Below, in pieces: positions 20,648 through 30,035 of a DNA stretch of 64,000 nt. A model generated the notes under the pieces. That model was not told the DNA's origin and made no database searches. It saw only the letters and a list, made by a program, of their open reading frames with translations. Numbering within the stretch: the first letter of the stretch is position 1; every line of letters begins with the position of its first letter. The DNA comes from Sordaria brevicollis (taxonomy: Eukaryota; Ascomycota; Sordariomycetes; Sordariales; Sordariaceae). The stretch covers positions 372,001-436,000 of the forward strand of contig JAUTDP010000016.1 of the NCBI GenBank assembly GCA_033439795.1, read 5' to 3'. Made by a program: the position numbers and the translations under genes.

Positions 20648-21344
20648 ATGGACCAGAGCCTCGATCTCGTGCCCTGGACGGCCAAGGAGGTGGACAGAGA
20701 GGAGGCCTGCGACAACTTCATGAGCCTCCTTGAGGCCGACTGCTGCGACAACAACTGGAACACCAAGCTTGCCGTCCGTCTCCAGGCCATCGCCATGAAG
20801 TACCGCGAGCTCGCCGGCAACTGCGACGACCTGGACTGGCACGAGTACTTCGAGATGAGCTTCCTCAAGTTCTTGCTCGACGTGCCCGAGAGCCCTGACG
20901 AGCTTAAGGTCGCCCTCAAGAAGCTCAACGAGGTCGAAGCCAAGTTCGCCGTTTCCAAGCGCGGCGTCGATGTCGAGGTCGTCTCCAACACCCGTGACGT
21001 CGGTACCTCTACCTCCGTCCTCCGCCGCTCTGGATGCCGCTGTTGCCCTCGAGGCGAGCGCCGGGGGCGACGATCTTGTGCTCGCCAAAGTCGCCAAGAA
21101 GGTCGTCGAGTACCTGGCCGACGACAACAACGAGGAGCGCCCAAGTAAGCGCATTAAGCTCGAAGGCCAGAAGGCGGGTATCTTCGAGCTCAAGGAGGAC
21201 GACACTCCGTGCACGATCCGCGTCCTCTCCCGCGATGGCAAATCGGCCAAGCTCGACATCACCGTACAGGATACCGGTGACAGCAACATGATCGTCAAGA
21301 TCCACAAGAAGGATGGTGGTGCTACCATAACTGTCGAATTGTGA
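20648..21344 (+). pseudogene. A6: array gene with a frameshift in the linker
   Basis: The frame opening at 20648 carries the helical domain (residues 16-98: W-N-T-K-L-A-V-R-L-Q-A-I-A-M-K-Y-R-E-L, W-H-E-Y-F at 64-68, F-L-K-F-L-L-D-V-P) and runs on to 21148. A second frame, shifted by one base, is open across 20970-21344. It carries the rest: A-V-A-L-E-A-S-A-G-G linker, P-S-K-R-I-K-L (NLS-like), then a beta module (T-I-R-V-L-S-R-D-G-K-S-A-K-L-D-I-T-V) and a second strand pair to the stop. The switch lies near GGTACCTCTACCTCC (21002), a slippage-prone repeat. No GT..AG intron fits. It is a broken gene or an assembly error in the repeat. Confidence 0.7.
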
Positions 21345-21957
21345 GAGTTGTGAGTTCTGATTCGACCTATCAGTGTTGCTTGACCACATTATACATGTAA
21401 CGGTTGCTAACCATCCTTCCTCGTTCAGGCATACCTACCTCTGCTCCACGCCTTCGCACATTAGCACGGCACCGACTATCATAAGAGGAATTTGGAGGAC
21501 CAAGGGGACCACTCTGCTATCTGGGGATAATCTGGATTGTCAGCAAAGTCGTCGACCTGGTCGGAAGACATTCCATGGAGTATAGTTCAGGAACTTGGTA
21601 CAAGTGACCGTTGTCGGATCAATACCTCTACACAAACACTGCCTCCATGTCAAGTTTCCTTTTCCCCTTTGATATCCTTGTATTTCATCTTTTGTTGTGT
21701 CTTCCCTTTTGTGAAGCTCCTGGCTTGACTGCCTGGCGCCAAGTGACGTGCAGAATCAGGTTGTCGCCTTTTCTCAGTCGCTCCAAGCCCCTGTTCTTTT
21801 AAAGTCGCCCGTTCGTGACTTTAACCCATTATTGGGTCTGCTACCTCTCCTCTACGCTTATCCCGCCTAACAAGATCACCATTCTCCTACTTTTCGTCGC
21901 CTTCTACCCACTTCACTTCGACTGGCCAAAGGCATCCATTCAGGACAATCATTCAAG
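21345..21957. other. A6-A7 intergenic region
   Basis: No supported gene. The last 150 bases are pyrimidine-rich and likely hold the A7 leader. No clear TATA box is seen. Confidence 0.4.
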
Positions 21958-22743
21958 ATGGACAGCCACGAGAGGGATCATAGAGAAGCAGCGGCGTCGT
22001 ACTTGGTCAAGATACTGGAAACAGAGCCAGAAGGACATGACATGGAGGAGAGCGAGCTCTTCAAAGCTCTCACAGACTATGCGGCTAAATACCTTGAACA
22101 CAAATACCACTCCAACTGGCATGCGTACATGGTCCTTGGACTTGCGAAGCTTGCCACAAAGTCGCCCTCCATTAACGAGTTGGAGGATGCCGGTCGGACC
22201 TTCCGAGACGAGAGATTCAAGCGGCTCGTACCTATAGCTATTCCGGTCAAACGCGAACCCAACCCCAGTCCCCCTCCTCGCCGCGTCAAAGTCGAACCCA
22301 GTGAGCCTCAGTCGCATCGGGCCCCAATCCCAGCCAACATTCGCCCCGGCAACTACTTACCTTTTGTGGTACCGAGGCACCGATACACTCCCCCCCAGAC
22401 CAGTGTCCTGCCTCATAAACAATACTATCTGGAAAACAAATGGCGCAGACAGGAAGCCCACGAAGCCCAAGCCAATCCCAACGGCAAAAGACCTGCCGAC
22501 GACGCGAAGCAAGCCGAACAAGCGCCCGCGCCCAAGAAGCGTAATGCACATATTACCCCAAAGAAGCATGCCACTCAAACTGCCACTGATGCTGGACGGG
22601 ATGGCTTCAGCGTCGAAACTCAGGGACATATCACGGTGCGCATCTCTGATGACACTGAGAGGACGTCGATGTTCAACCTCAAGGGCAGTGGTTGGGCTAC
22701 GGTCACCGTTAATGTTGAGAGGAAGGAGGACGCTGCGAAATAG
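21958..22743 (+). CDS. A7: array protein with long basic linker
   Basis: 261 residues. Residues about 8-80 are the helical domain: E-L-F-K-A-L-T-D-Y-A-A-K-Y-L-E, W-H-A-Y-M at 54-58, V-L-G-L-A-K-L. The linker is long, Pro-rich and basic, with two psi-K-x-E sumoylation-type sites (V-K-R-E near 97, V-K-V-E near 110) and clusters G-K-R-P-A and K-K-R-N-A. Residues 217-256 are the beta module: T-Q-G-H-I-T-V-R-I-S-D-D-T, then L-K-G-S-G-W-A-T-V-T-V-N-V. Sumoylation and nuclear location are inferred from motifs only. The gene appears intact. Confidence 0.85.
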   Translation: MDSHERDHREAAASYLVKILETEPEGHDMEESELFKALTDYAAKYLEHKYHSNWHAYMVLGLAKLATKSPSINELEDAGRTFRDERFKRLVPIAIPVKREPNPSPPPRRVKVEPSEPQSHRAPIPANIRPGNYLPFVVPRHRYTPPQTSVLPHKQYYLENKWRRQEAHEAQANPNGKRPADDAKQAEQAPAPKKRNAHITPKKHATQTATDAGRDGFSVETQGHITVRISDDTERTSMFNLKGSGWATVTVNVERKEDAAK

Positions 22744-23338
22744 GGTACATGTATTTTGAGCTGGACACACGACAGGATGGAATTGTTTGGTGTACTTCTA
22801 GGCAGCTTTCTTCCTACAACGGCTAAGGGCCATCGCCAAACTGTAAGATAGAGGTATCATCCTATATTGATCAAAGCTTCAGTCCCGCTTGTCGAACCAC
22901 AATTGTTGGAATTTTACGTTCCGTTTTGGTGCTCATACTTGCTTGTTTGACTTTCATTGCAGACTCTCGGTCTGATGTTCTCGGATGATTTGGCGGAGAC
23001 AGCCTCCCCAGCGTGATTCTATCTCCTTTCTGAACTCGGATGATATCAGTTTGATTACAATTGTTTGTGTGAAGGAATCGGTAGTCGAAACAAACGAAAC
23101 AGGACGAGTACCGTCAGGCTGTTGCCTAGCGCCACTCGGTTCACCTGTTCCTCTATAAATACCCCCCTCCCCCTTCCACTTATTTCCACTTCCACTTCCA
23201 TCCATCAACATTCGACTACAGTACTCCACTTCCCAATCCCCCGTACACCTCTTCCTCGCTCGCAAGTCACTCACATTTGTCACTGTTGCAATGAACCCAT
23301 TCTCACCTTCCACCCAGCTTTTGAGCAGCCAAGACAAC
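22744..23338 (+). promoter_or_regulatory. A8 promoter with TATAAATA
   Basis: TATAAATA at 23154-23161 is followed by CCCCCCTCCCCCTTCC, as in A4 and A5. Counted to the ATG at 23339, the spacing is 185 bases, against 182 (A4) and 190 (A5). This supports that start over the upstream ATG at 23291. Confidence 0.6.
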
Positions 23339-23863
23339 ATGGTCAACAACGACGCCGAGAAGTCGAAGGAACTACGAGCAATTGAATCATTCAAGAGGTG
23401 CCTCACCAAGGACTGTTGGGCGTACCCATGTTGGCAGGCCGAACTTTCGGAAGCTCTCAGAAGTCTTGCCTTCAAGTACGAGGAGCTTTCCCCGCTAGAT
23501 GATACGACTAGAGGCGTCTATGACGGGATGGGATGGCACAACTACTTTATTCTGAGTCTCCAAAAGCTCATGAGAGGCATGCCTTCGGATAGGGCCAATT
23601 TGAATAAAGCTCTCAAAGTTCTTAGGAGCGATGAAGCTGCCGCCGAAAAGCAGGATTTGGAAGCGGAGGATGTCATGGAGCATGTCGGGGAAGCAGAGAA
23701 TGAATCGATCCTGATCGGTAGTTACGGAGTCGACACCAATGGCTCCATTACCGTGACCATCTCTGACGACACCAAAACCTCAAGCTACGGCTTTCCCGAT
23801 TGCGGTTCTGCTCTTGTGGATGTCAAGATCTACCAGAAACACTCAAATGCTCCTGCCCTGTGA
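23339..23863 (+). CDS. A8: short two-domain array protein
   Basis: 174 residues from the ATG in GACAACATGG; an in-frame ATG at 23291 would add 16 residues. The helical domain spans about residues 10-100: W-Q-A-E-L-S-E-A-L-R-S-L-A-F-K-Y-E-E-L-S, W-H-N-Y-F at 66-70, I-L-S-L-Q-K-L-M-R-G-M-P. The linker is short, acidic and lacks an obvious basic signal. Residues about 127-167 are the beta module: T-N-G-S-I-T-V-T-I-S-D-D-T, then C-G-S-A-L-V-D-V-K-I-Y-Q-K. It is close to A5 in both domains and in promoter layout. Function unknown. Confidence 0.85.
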   Translation: MVNNDAEKSKELRAIESFKRCLTKDCWAYPCWQAELSEALRSLAFKYEELSPLDDTTRGVYDGMGWHNYFILSLQKLMRGMPSDRANLNKALKVLRSDEAAAEKQDLEAEDVMEHVGEAENESILIGSYGVDTNGSITVTISDDTKTSSYGFPDCGSALVDVKIYQKHSNAPAL

Positions 23864-24901
23864 ACGGCACGGAAAATCATCTGCAACATGGACAGCAACA
23901 ACGCATTGAAGAGGGAAGGAGCTGCCTAAGCAGCGGAGGTACTGTGTTGACAATCCTACCATCAAGGAAGGAACAATCGGTGAGTGTCCTCTTGCCCTTG
24001 CGGGCAACGATCACTGTGCAGAAGACAACCTCAACCCCCGCTCGTTCCCCGCTTCATCCAACATGGAAACTCCAAGGCATCAGCTAACTCTCTGTCTTTT
24101 TCTTCAGACTCACACACCTGCTCTCCGTGGAACGCCTTTTCTTCGACATCTGCCGTTTTGCGAACCTAGAAGGGCTTCGGTTAACTTGAACGAAAAACTC
24201 TGGACAGACACATGCGTACGACTGGGAATGACGAGCACGAACTTGGACATGGATAATGGGAGCTGATCGGGTAGGGCTGAGGAGACAGGGCCATCGAGAC
24301 AGGGCCATCGAGGCAGGGCTGACAGGGTTATACTGGTACAAGGCAGAATGATATAGCTTCTCCTCCCATACATTTTGACAAGCATGAAGCTCAGCGTTTC
24401 CTCAGTTCTTCAGGTGCTCAAATCCTCCATGTCCCGTGATCCCGTTCCGTGTGATAGACTGCCTGCCCGCCTGCCGCGTTACAATACGTGATACAGAGAG
24501 TAAACTGCTTGGCTGTCCCGCCAGAATAACTTGTGGCGGCTCCGGTGGGTCTTGTAGAGGTAATCAAGCCCGCCCTTTGGTTTGCGCGGCAAGTGGGTGG
24601 CCTTCTTGCTCGCGGTTGTGAAGTCCATGTTGTTCTGTTCTCTTCTTTCTTCGTACGTAACTAGGGCACAGCCAGGCCACAAAAGCTCCCGAATCTCAAA
24701 CACAAAAAAGATCTAACGGCAAAAATCACATTGGAGTAATCCAGTGTCTTTACCCCTCCAAGCAAGCCACAGGTGCGCTTAAACTACCAGCCTTTCAATC
24801 TCTTGTACGTCTCCTCGTACACTCGGCAATTTGTGCATCTACTAACTCTCGCAGTCGCAGAAGCCCTTCTCCTCACCATCAACCCCCTCAGCAAAGGCAA
24901 G
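23864..24901. other. A8-A9 intergenic region
   Basis: About 1 kb without a supported gene. Short frames on both strands have no features. It contains a small minisatellite at 24279-24330 and likely the A9 leader after 24750. Confidence 0.4.
24279..24330. repeat. GACAGGGCCATCGA minisatellite
   Basis: A 14-bp unit repeated about three times (GAGACAGGGCCATC, GAGACAGGGCCATC, GAGGCAGGGCTGAC). Confidence 0.8.
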
Positions 24902-25627
24902 ATGTCCTCGACATCCAGCGACGACATTCCCGACTCCCTCCTCCAGCGTCTCAAGGAAGAGTATGAGGACGACCCCGTCGAATGGGCGCTCGACATCTCC
25001 AAGCTTTTTCAGCGAATCGCCGCCGACATGAAGCAGTTCGCCCAGGGGTACGAGGCTCCCGATAGCCCGCTGCGGTCTTTCCACCGCGTCGCTCACTTGC
25101 TGAAGAAGCTGTCAACCGATCACGCAATGATCGACGAGCTTCGCGGTGTTGCCAACATTTCTTCTCGTCGCGATGAGGAGGCCAGCGCTTCTGCCAGCCC
25201 TCCCAGTCCTGCCAGTCCTGCCAGCCCTCCCAGCCCGGACAGCGCTTCCTTCGGTCCTCTCTCAGAGGCCGACACTGCTGAAGTTCACGACGACGACGCC
25301 AACCACTCCGTCCCCGACGATGTCCATCCCACCACTTGGCAGCAGCTGTCGACCCAGACCTCCTCGCCTTTCACCTTCGAGGCCAAAACCGGATTCTCCA
25401 TCCTCGTTACGGAGAACCCTCCTGTCTCGGCGGTTGATAACATGACGCTGGGCGGCTCCGGCCCGGCTACCATCAAGATTTTTGTGTCGAAGACTGTTGT
25501 CCCCCAGGACGATACTTCGGTTGTTAGCTCTAGTAACGGCAGCCATAACAACAACAATGTTCCTGTTGGTTTTGGTCCCGAGCCGGAGAATAGGCCTTTT
25601 TTCAGCTTGTTTGATGATTTAGAGTAG
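24902..25627 (+). CDS. A9: divergent array protein with Ser/Pro linker
   Basis: 241 residues from the ATG in CAAGATGTCC. The N-terminal helical domain is recognisable but worn: W-A-L-D-I-S-K-L-F-Q-R-I-A-A-D-M-K-Q-F, then F-H-R-V-A-H-L-L-K-K-L at about 59-69 in place of the W-H-x-Y-F box. The linker contains an S-P-P-S-P-A-S-P-A-S-P repeat and an acidic stretch. Residues 157-197 are the beta module: F-E-A-K-T-G-F-S-I-L-V-T-E-N, then G-G-S-G-P-A-T-I-K-I-F-V. A Ser/Asn tail ends F-F-S-L-F-D-D-L-E. No basic nuclear signal is obvious. Function unknown. Confidence 0.8.
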   Translation: MSSTSSDDIPDSLLQRLKEEYEDDPVEWALDISKLFQRIAADMKQFAQGYEAPDSPLRSFHRVAHLLKKLSTDHAMIDELRGVANISSRRDEEASASASPPSPASPASPPSPDSASFGPLSEADTAEVHDDDANHSVPDDVHPTTWQQLSTQTSSPFTFEAKTGFSILVTENPPVSAVDNMTLGGSGPATIKIFVSKTVVPQDDTSVVSSSNGSHNNNNVPVGFGPEPENRPFFSLFDDLE

Positions 25628-26505
25628 GCGGGGGGCCTTTTGGCTTTGTCTGCGTCTTTGACTGGTGAGTTTCCGGTCCCGTTCATTTGCTCAAAGGATG
25701 TTGACTACCTCTAACGGGGCAAACAGATCGATGGAGCTTCTTCAGACGTGTACTCCGTCGTCTTCGCTGTTAGAATGAGGGGTAACTTGAGGTTGATGTC
25801 GAAAGGGTCAGATGTGAAGTAAGAAAAAAGGGACCAGTGTACAAAAGCATAGAGTGGATGTCAAGCGTGGAAACACTCCGGACAGGGTGAGCGGCTTTAG
25901 CATAAACCGAATATGAAGAAGTCAAATGTCCTATCAGAGATTGAGAGGAAACATTCGAGTGTAGGCACGTTGGCATTTTTACGGAGGAAAGGGCGTTTGG
26001 TTGTGCTAGAATAGAATAGAGATGACATGGGGCCCATGGGGGTGATTTCCCTGTTTGAAATCACTGATACTCGCACTTATGAAATGGAAGGAGCGAATAG
26101 TCTCTTAATAGCATTTGAACTTTCTTCCTTATCGTCTTCCATTTGTCCAAAAAATACAAGCGTTTGACCCCGCAATGATTCTATCCCGCGTGAAATCGTT
26201 ATCTCGAATCGCGTTTTGATGTGCTGCTTTTCTGCTACTTCTGTTGGTGCCGATTCTCACAACGTTTGCTTCTATACTATACACTTTTCAGCAACTCTCG
26301 CGACAGGATCTGCATCGCGATCCTTTATACGATCTACTTTCAACTATAAGTGTGTTTTATCAGTTTCCTATCTACGTTCAACTATTATATAGCGCAACAA
26401 GGCACTTACAAACCTACTTCCGTTACATTCTTACAGGCACTATTCTTCAATACACCTTCACGAAGTACCCCTCCTTTCAAGTCTCGAAGTCAATTTGCGC
26501 AAAAA
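25628..26505 (+). promoter_or_regulatory. A9 3' region and A10 promoter
   Basis: A block near 25945-26010 (CATTCGAGT ... TTGGC ... CGGAGGAAAG.GCGTT) and TTTGACCCCGC at 26164 recur upstream of A12 (28425-28485 and 28609). TATATAG at about 26386 is preceded by TTCAACTAT, matching the A4 and A5 TATA surroundings. No gene is seen. Confidence 0.6.
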
Positions 26506-27276
26506 ATGGCGTCGATCACTCAAGAAGCAATGTTAGAGTGGAAAGATTTGATAGAGAGCCTCCACGACATACACATCCAAGCGATCGAATCAAACACCGA
26601 ATCTGGAGGTGAAGCTCACGGAAACGTGATGACTCGAATTAAGGAAGTTATCGAAGACGCGTTACCGAGTGCCGAACATTCTCGGAAGCTGCAACGCGGA
26701 CAAGAGGCAGAAAGAACAGACTATATCGAACCGGGAACCGACGAAATGAACGCCAGAACAAACGACGATGTCAACAATGGCGGTCACACCGCGACTACCT
26801 CCCCTAGATCATTGTACGCGGTGACGGCAAGAACATCACAGGAACCGGAGCCTACTCTCCGTGTCGAGAGCCACGCTGTCGTCGGAGTGCACGTCGAAGC
26901 TCTCGGCGCCGTCCAGCTCAACACCACAGCAACTCTCATGTTTGACAACATTGCGGATGACGAGAACTCCACGGAAAATGATCCCAAAGAACTGGTCAAG
27001 TTTCGCTTTTGTGTTCCTGCCGACGATTGTAGCTGCTCGGTTAGAACGAAAGCTTCTGCCAGTGTTATGATCCGCTTCGATAAGTCTTCTCGTGTATACG
27101 TGAGGAAGGACGCCAAGTTCTCAGAGTTTGAGCTGGAGGGGCTCATCAGCTTTGCGGGGGGTGATGCGGGAGGAACGACCTTGGTGGCTAAGTCGGATAC
27201 CATTTTGCACTGTACGATTGAGGGAGCTGCGATTGTTGAGGTGATTACAGGTCGGGGCTTTGTGGAGGAGGGATAG
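26506..27276 (+). CDS. A10: array protein with extended beta region
   Basis: 256 residues from the ATG in AAAAAATGGC. The N-terminal 60 residues are helical (W-K-D-L-I-E-S-L-H-D-I-H-I-Q-A-I-E) but the W-H-x-Y-F box is lost. The C-terminal part (about 116-250) is longer than the usual module: P-T-L-R-V-E-S-H, C-V-P-A-D-D-C-S-C-S-V-R-T-K-A-S-A-S-V-M-I-R-F, V-Y-V-R-K-D-A-K-F, S-F-A-G-G-D-A-G. It aligns along its length with A12. Alternating hydrophobic residues suggest stacked beta strands. It shares promoter blocks with A12. Function unknown. Confidence 0.8.
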   Translation: MASITQEAMLEWKDLIESLHDIHIQAIESNTESGGEAHGNVMTRIKEVIEDALPSAEHSRKLQRGQEAERTDYIEPGTDEMNARTNDDVNNGGHTATTSPRSLYAVTARTSQEPEPTLRVESHAVVGVHVEALGAVQLNTTATLMFDNIADDENSTENDPKELVKFRFCVPADDCSCSVRTKASASVMIRFDKSSRVYVRKDAKFSEFELEGLISFAGGDAGGTTLVAKSDTILHCTIEGAAIVEVITGRGFVEEG

Positions 27277-27743
27277 GTTGCTTCTTTTGTTTTGCAATTT
27301 TTCGACTACGCGTCATCACTACTAGATAATGAGTCGTGCCAGCGACGACGGCTGCGCATAAGAGGTTGCTTCTTTAAAGATGCAGAATAGGTACCTCTAT
27401 GTACATGTGCTTTTGACTTCCAAGGAGAGGTACCTCCAGCCTTGTGACTCACGTGGCAGTAGCGTTTGGAGTATTTAGAGGTAACCTGTGCCCACAACCA
27501 TCAAATGCACTTGAAACTCCCCCACTTTGTTGCATTCCTCTCTCCTCTCTTTCAACCAGGCACTTCCCTTCGCCAAGCTATCCCTTTCAGCGACACGACA
27601 TCTTTTCCCCATTCAAGCACACGCACATTTGAGTGATTGAGTCGCCTTAATATTCCACGGTACTTCCACGCCCCATTGCCCATCTTCAGACACTCATCTT
27701 TCCAGCTTCTAACTGTCACAGAAAACCAGAGTCTATACAAAAC
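27277..27743. other. A10-A11 intergenic region
   Basis: No gene seen. It contains several AGGTACCTC motifs (27390-27435) and a pyrimidine-rich leader before A11. Confidence 0.4.
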
Positions 27744-28334
27744 ATGGCAACCACGGAAAATTCTCCCTCAGCGTATGAGATCCTTCTCACACACGCAGGC
27801 AAAATGTACACGAAAAAGCGACCTATCAACCAGCAGTCTTCCACTTCCCCAAACGACCTCAAACCGCCCACTCTCCGCATCCACCTCGACAAAACGACTT
27901 CGCTCACCGCCGTGCTCAAAGCCATCACCAGAACCCACGCCACAGGCCCCGTCGAGCTCAGCATGGCCAAATACCCCGAGTTCAACAACTTTGTCATGTC
28001 GACTGTTGGACCGAACGACCATCTCAAGATCGCAAGCGGCACGGGTAGCGAAGTGGAGGTGAAGGTGCGCGACGGCGGTGTTGTCTCGTTCGAGACTCTT
28101 CCTGGTCAAAGTCTCTCCATTGTGTATGGCGGGTCAGGGCTCGCGATGGAGCAGGTGGACGAAGATACCCCTTGCATGATCAGATGCGTACCCAGCAGCA
28201 TGTCTGGATGTGTGGTTTCGGGTGGGAAGATTCCGGGTCTTATTTACTATCGGGGTGGTGACCCTACGGACATCTCGTTTGAGACTCCGGGCGATGAGAA
28301 GGTCACGTTTGAGGTTGTCGCGGTGGCCGATTAG
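27744..28334 (+). CDS. A11: array protein with beta region only
   Basis: 196 residues from the ATG in AAACATGGC. The helical domain is reduced to about 20 residues (A-Y-E-I-L-L-T-H-A-G-K-M-Y-T-K-K-R). From about residue 43 the protein is beta-rich: P-T-L-R-I-H-L-D-K-T, then V-G-P-N-D-H-L-K-I-A-S-G, V-E-V-K-V-R-D-G-G-V-V-S-F, and P-G-D-E-K-V-T-F-E-V-V. The opening P-T-L-R matches A10 and A12 (P-T/Q-L-R-V), so I read it as the same extended region with the N-terminal domain lost. Membership is inferred from this and from its position. Function unknown. Confidence 0.75.
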   Translation: MATTENSPSAYEILLTHAGKMYTKKRPINQQSSTSPNDLKPPTLRIHLDKTTSLTAVLKAITRTHATGPVELSMAKYPEFNNFVMSTVGPNDHLKIASGTGSEVEVKVRDGGVVSFETLPGQSLSIVYGGSGLAMEQVDEDTPCMIRCVPSSMSGCVVSGGKIPGLIYYRGGDPTDISFETPGDEKVTFEVVAVAD

Positions 28335-28888
28335 GGTCACGGTGTGATTTGGGACTGGATGTCAACTTGGGGAGGTGGGAAGCACTCAGATGCAAGCGAC
28401 GGTTACGGGAAATTTAGTGGAAGGAAGCATTCGAGTCCATGGATCTTGGCGTGTTGCGGAGGAAAGTGCGTTGTGGTGTACTTTAACTTGAGGAAAGTGG
28501 GGGCTCGTGATGTTGATTAGCACGGAAACAGCGAACAGTCACTCAACCAAATGAAGTCCCAGTTTTTCCCCAGACTCCAAGACTTGGTTCCATAATTTTA
28601 GGGCTTTGACCCCGCTTGTTCTTGGTCCATCCATGGAGCCGTCGATCAAAATACCTCAACTTTGTTTCGCATGCCCGTTTTCCACGACAAGACGACATCG
28701 CGATTTGGTCCCTGAGTCACAATAGTGACTACCACTGGTGAGTGCTTTCAGGTTATGCCCGCTTTATGCGCTACTCTGACAAACTTGTGCTTTTACAGGG
28801 AAGACCACTATCTGCACGCATAAGCTTTCAAGTGCCGCGATCCGGCGTCCGTTCCAGCTTTCGGCCTTTGCCCATCTTCGCGAACAAC
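28335..28888 (+). promoter_or_regulatory. A11 3' region and A12 promoter
   Basis: Contains the CATTCGAGT ... CGGAGGAAAG block (28425-28485) and TTTGACCCCGC (28609), both shared with the A10 upstream region, pointing to duplication of gene plus promoter. Confidence 0.55.
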
Positions 28889-30035
28889 ATGGCGCCCGCC
28901 ACCAGTGATATGAAGTGTCATTGGAGGTGGGCAATGGAAGACCTCGCAGACAACTATACGCAAGCAGTCGAACGGAATGCCCATAGCGGCGCTGAGTGGC
29001 ACGAATACATGGAGGCTCGCATCACAGATCTTAACATCGCTACCATACCAGCACGGAACCGGTTGCCACCCAGGCACGAACCGATGCCACTCTGGCGAGC
29101 TCCGAAGAGAAAACACCCCGAGCCGGAGAAGGACATGGACGCCAACACTGCCAACAATACGATCATCGTCCAACCGCCATCGACCAAGGCGGCCAACAAA
29201 ACATCTGCAACCCCCGATCCCCAACTTCGTGTAGAAACCACCGGCAGCCTCAATCTGCAGGTCGAGTCCCTGAAAGACGTTCTTGTTACCAGCCCGGGAA
29301 ACGTTACCTTGGGACCCGTTCGCGAGCCCGAGTTCTTGGACACTGAGCCAGAAGACCGTGTTAGGCTTCACATCACTGTCCCTCCCGATAGCAACGCCTT
29401 GGTGAAGACGAATGCCGCGGCTAAGATCATGTTGCGCTTCAACGGTACTTCCAAAGTCTTTGTTAAGAAGGATGCGAACTTTGCCAACGTGCATCTCCAT
29501 GGCGACACTACCTTTTCTTTCGGTGGTGATGCAGACAAGACTCTGCTTGTTGCGCAGGCCAACGCTTTCTACCACTTTGCGACTGATGCTTCGTTGGTGA
29601 TTGAGGTGGTTACGGGATCAGAAGACCAAGAGAACGAGGAGGTTACCTCCATGCATCCCGACGAGACACGGGAGGAAGAAGAAGTGGTTGCTCCTCCCAA
29701 CAAGAAGCAGAAGATGTCACCCCCCGAGGACATTGCTTCACCAGTAATGACGCCCGAGGAGCGTTATGCACGCAAGGAGGTATGTCACCACTTGAGGCTC
29801 CGTTCCAAGCCATAGGACTTGCTAACTTACACCTGCTTGATTACAGCGCGAAATCTTGTTTCTACGTCACAAACTTCAAAAAGGGCTACTCCAAAGGGAC
29901 CAGAAGCCTGACCCCGAGTACATGAAGATCATGTCTGAGTTTATGACAAAACTAGAGGGCTTTCAGGACCTGGAAGCTAGCATTATCAACATCACCAAGA
30001 TTCATAAGGTGATGAAGGCGATTCTGAAGCTTTAG
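28889..30035 (+). CDS. A12: chimeric array protein with a LEDGF/TFIIS-N-like tail, truncated by TAG
   Basis: The CDS is join(28889..29779, 29847..30035), 359 residues; the intron has donor GTATGT and acceptor TTACAG and is phase 0. W-H-E-Y-M lies at residue 37. Residues about 111-245 are the extended beta region, aligned with A10. A basic N-K-K-Q-K-M follows. From about 290 the sequence (E-E-R-Y-A-R-K, L-R-H-K-L-Q-K-G-L-L, M-S-E-F-M-T-K-L-E-G, D-L-E-A-S-I-I, T-K-I-H-K-V-M-K-A-I) resembles the C-terminal helical domain of filamentous-fungal PWWP-type proteins, related to the LEDGF integrase-binding fold. That domain should continue, and it does: after the TAG at 30033 the same frame stays open for 36 codons to 30146 with R-A-E-A-M-L-I-K-F-N-S-I-L. 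The stop therefore looks new. The domain call is from memory of the family and needs a profile search. Confidence 0.75.

Noticed and set aside
20564..21328. 254-residue minus-strand frame antisense to A6
   Set aside because: Longer than either A6 half, but it has no domain signal, while the + strand has the W-H-E-Y-F box, NLS-like cluster and beta module.
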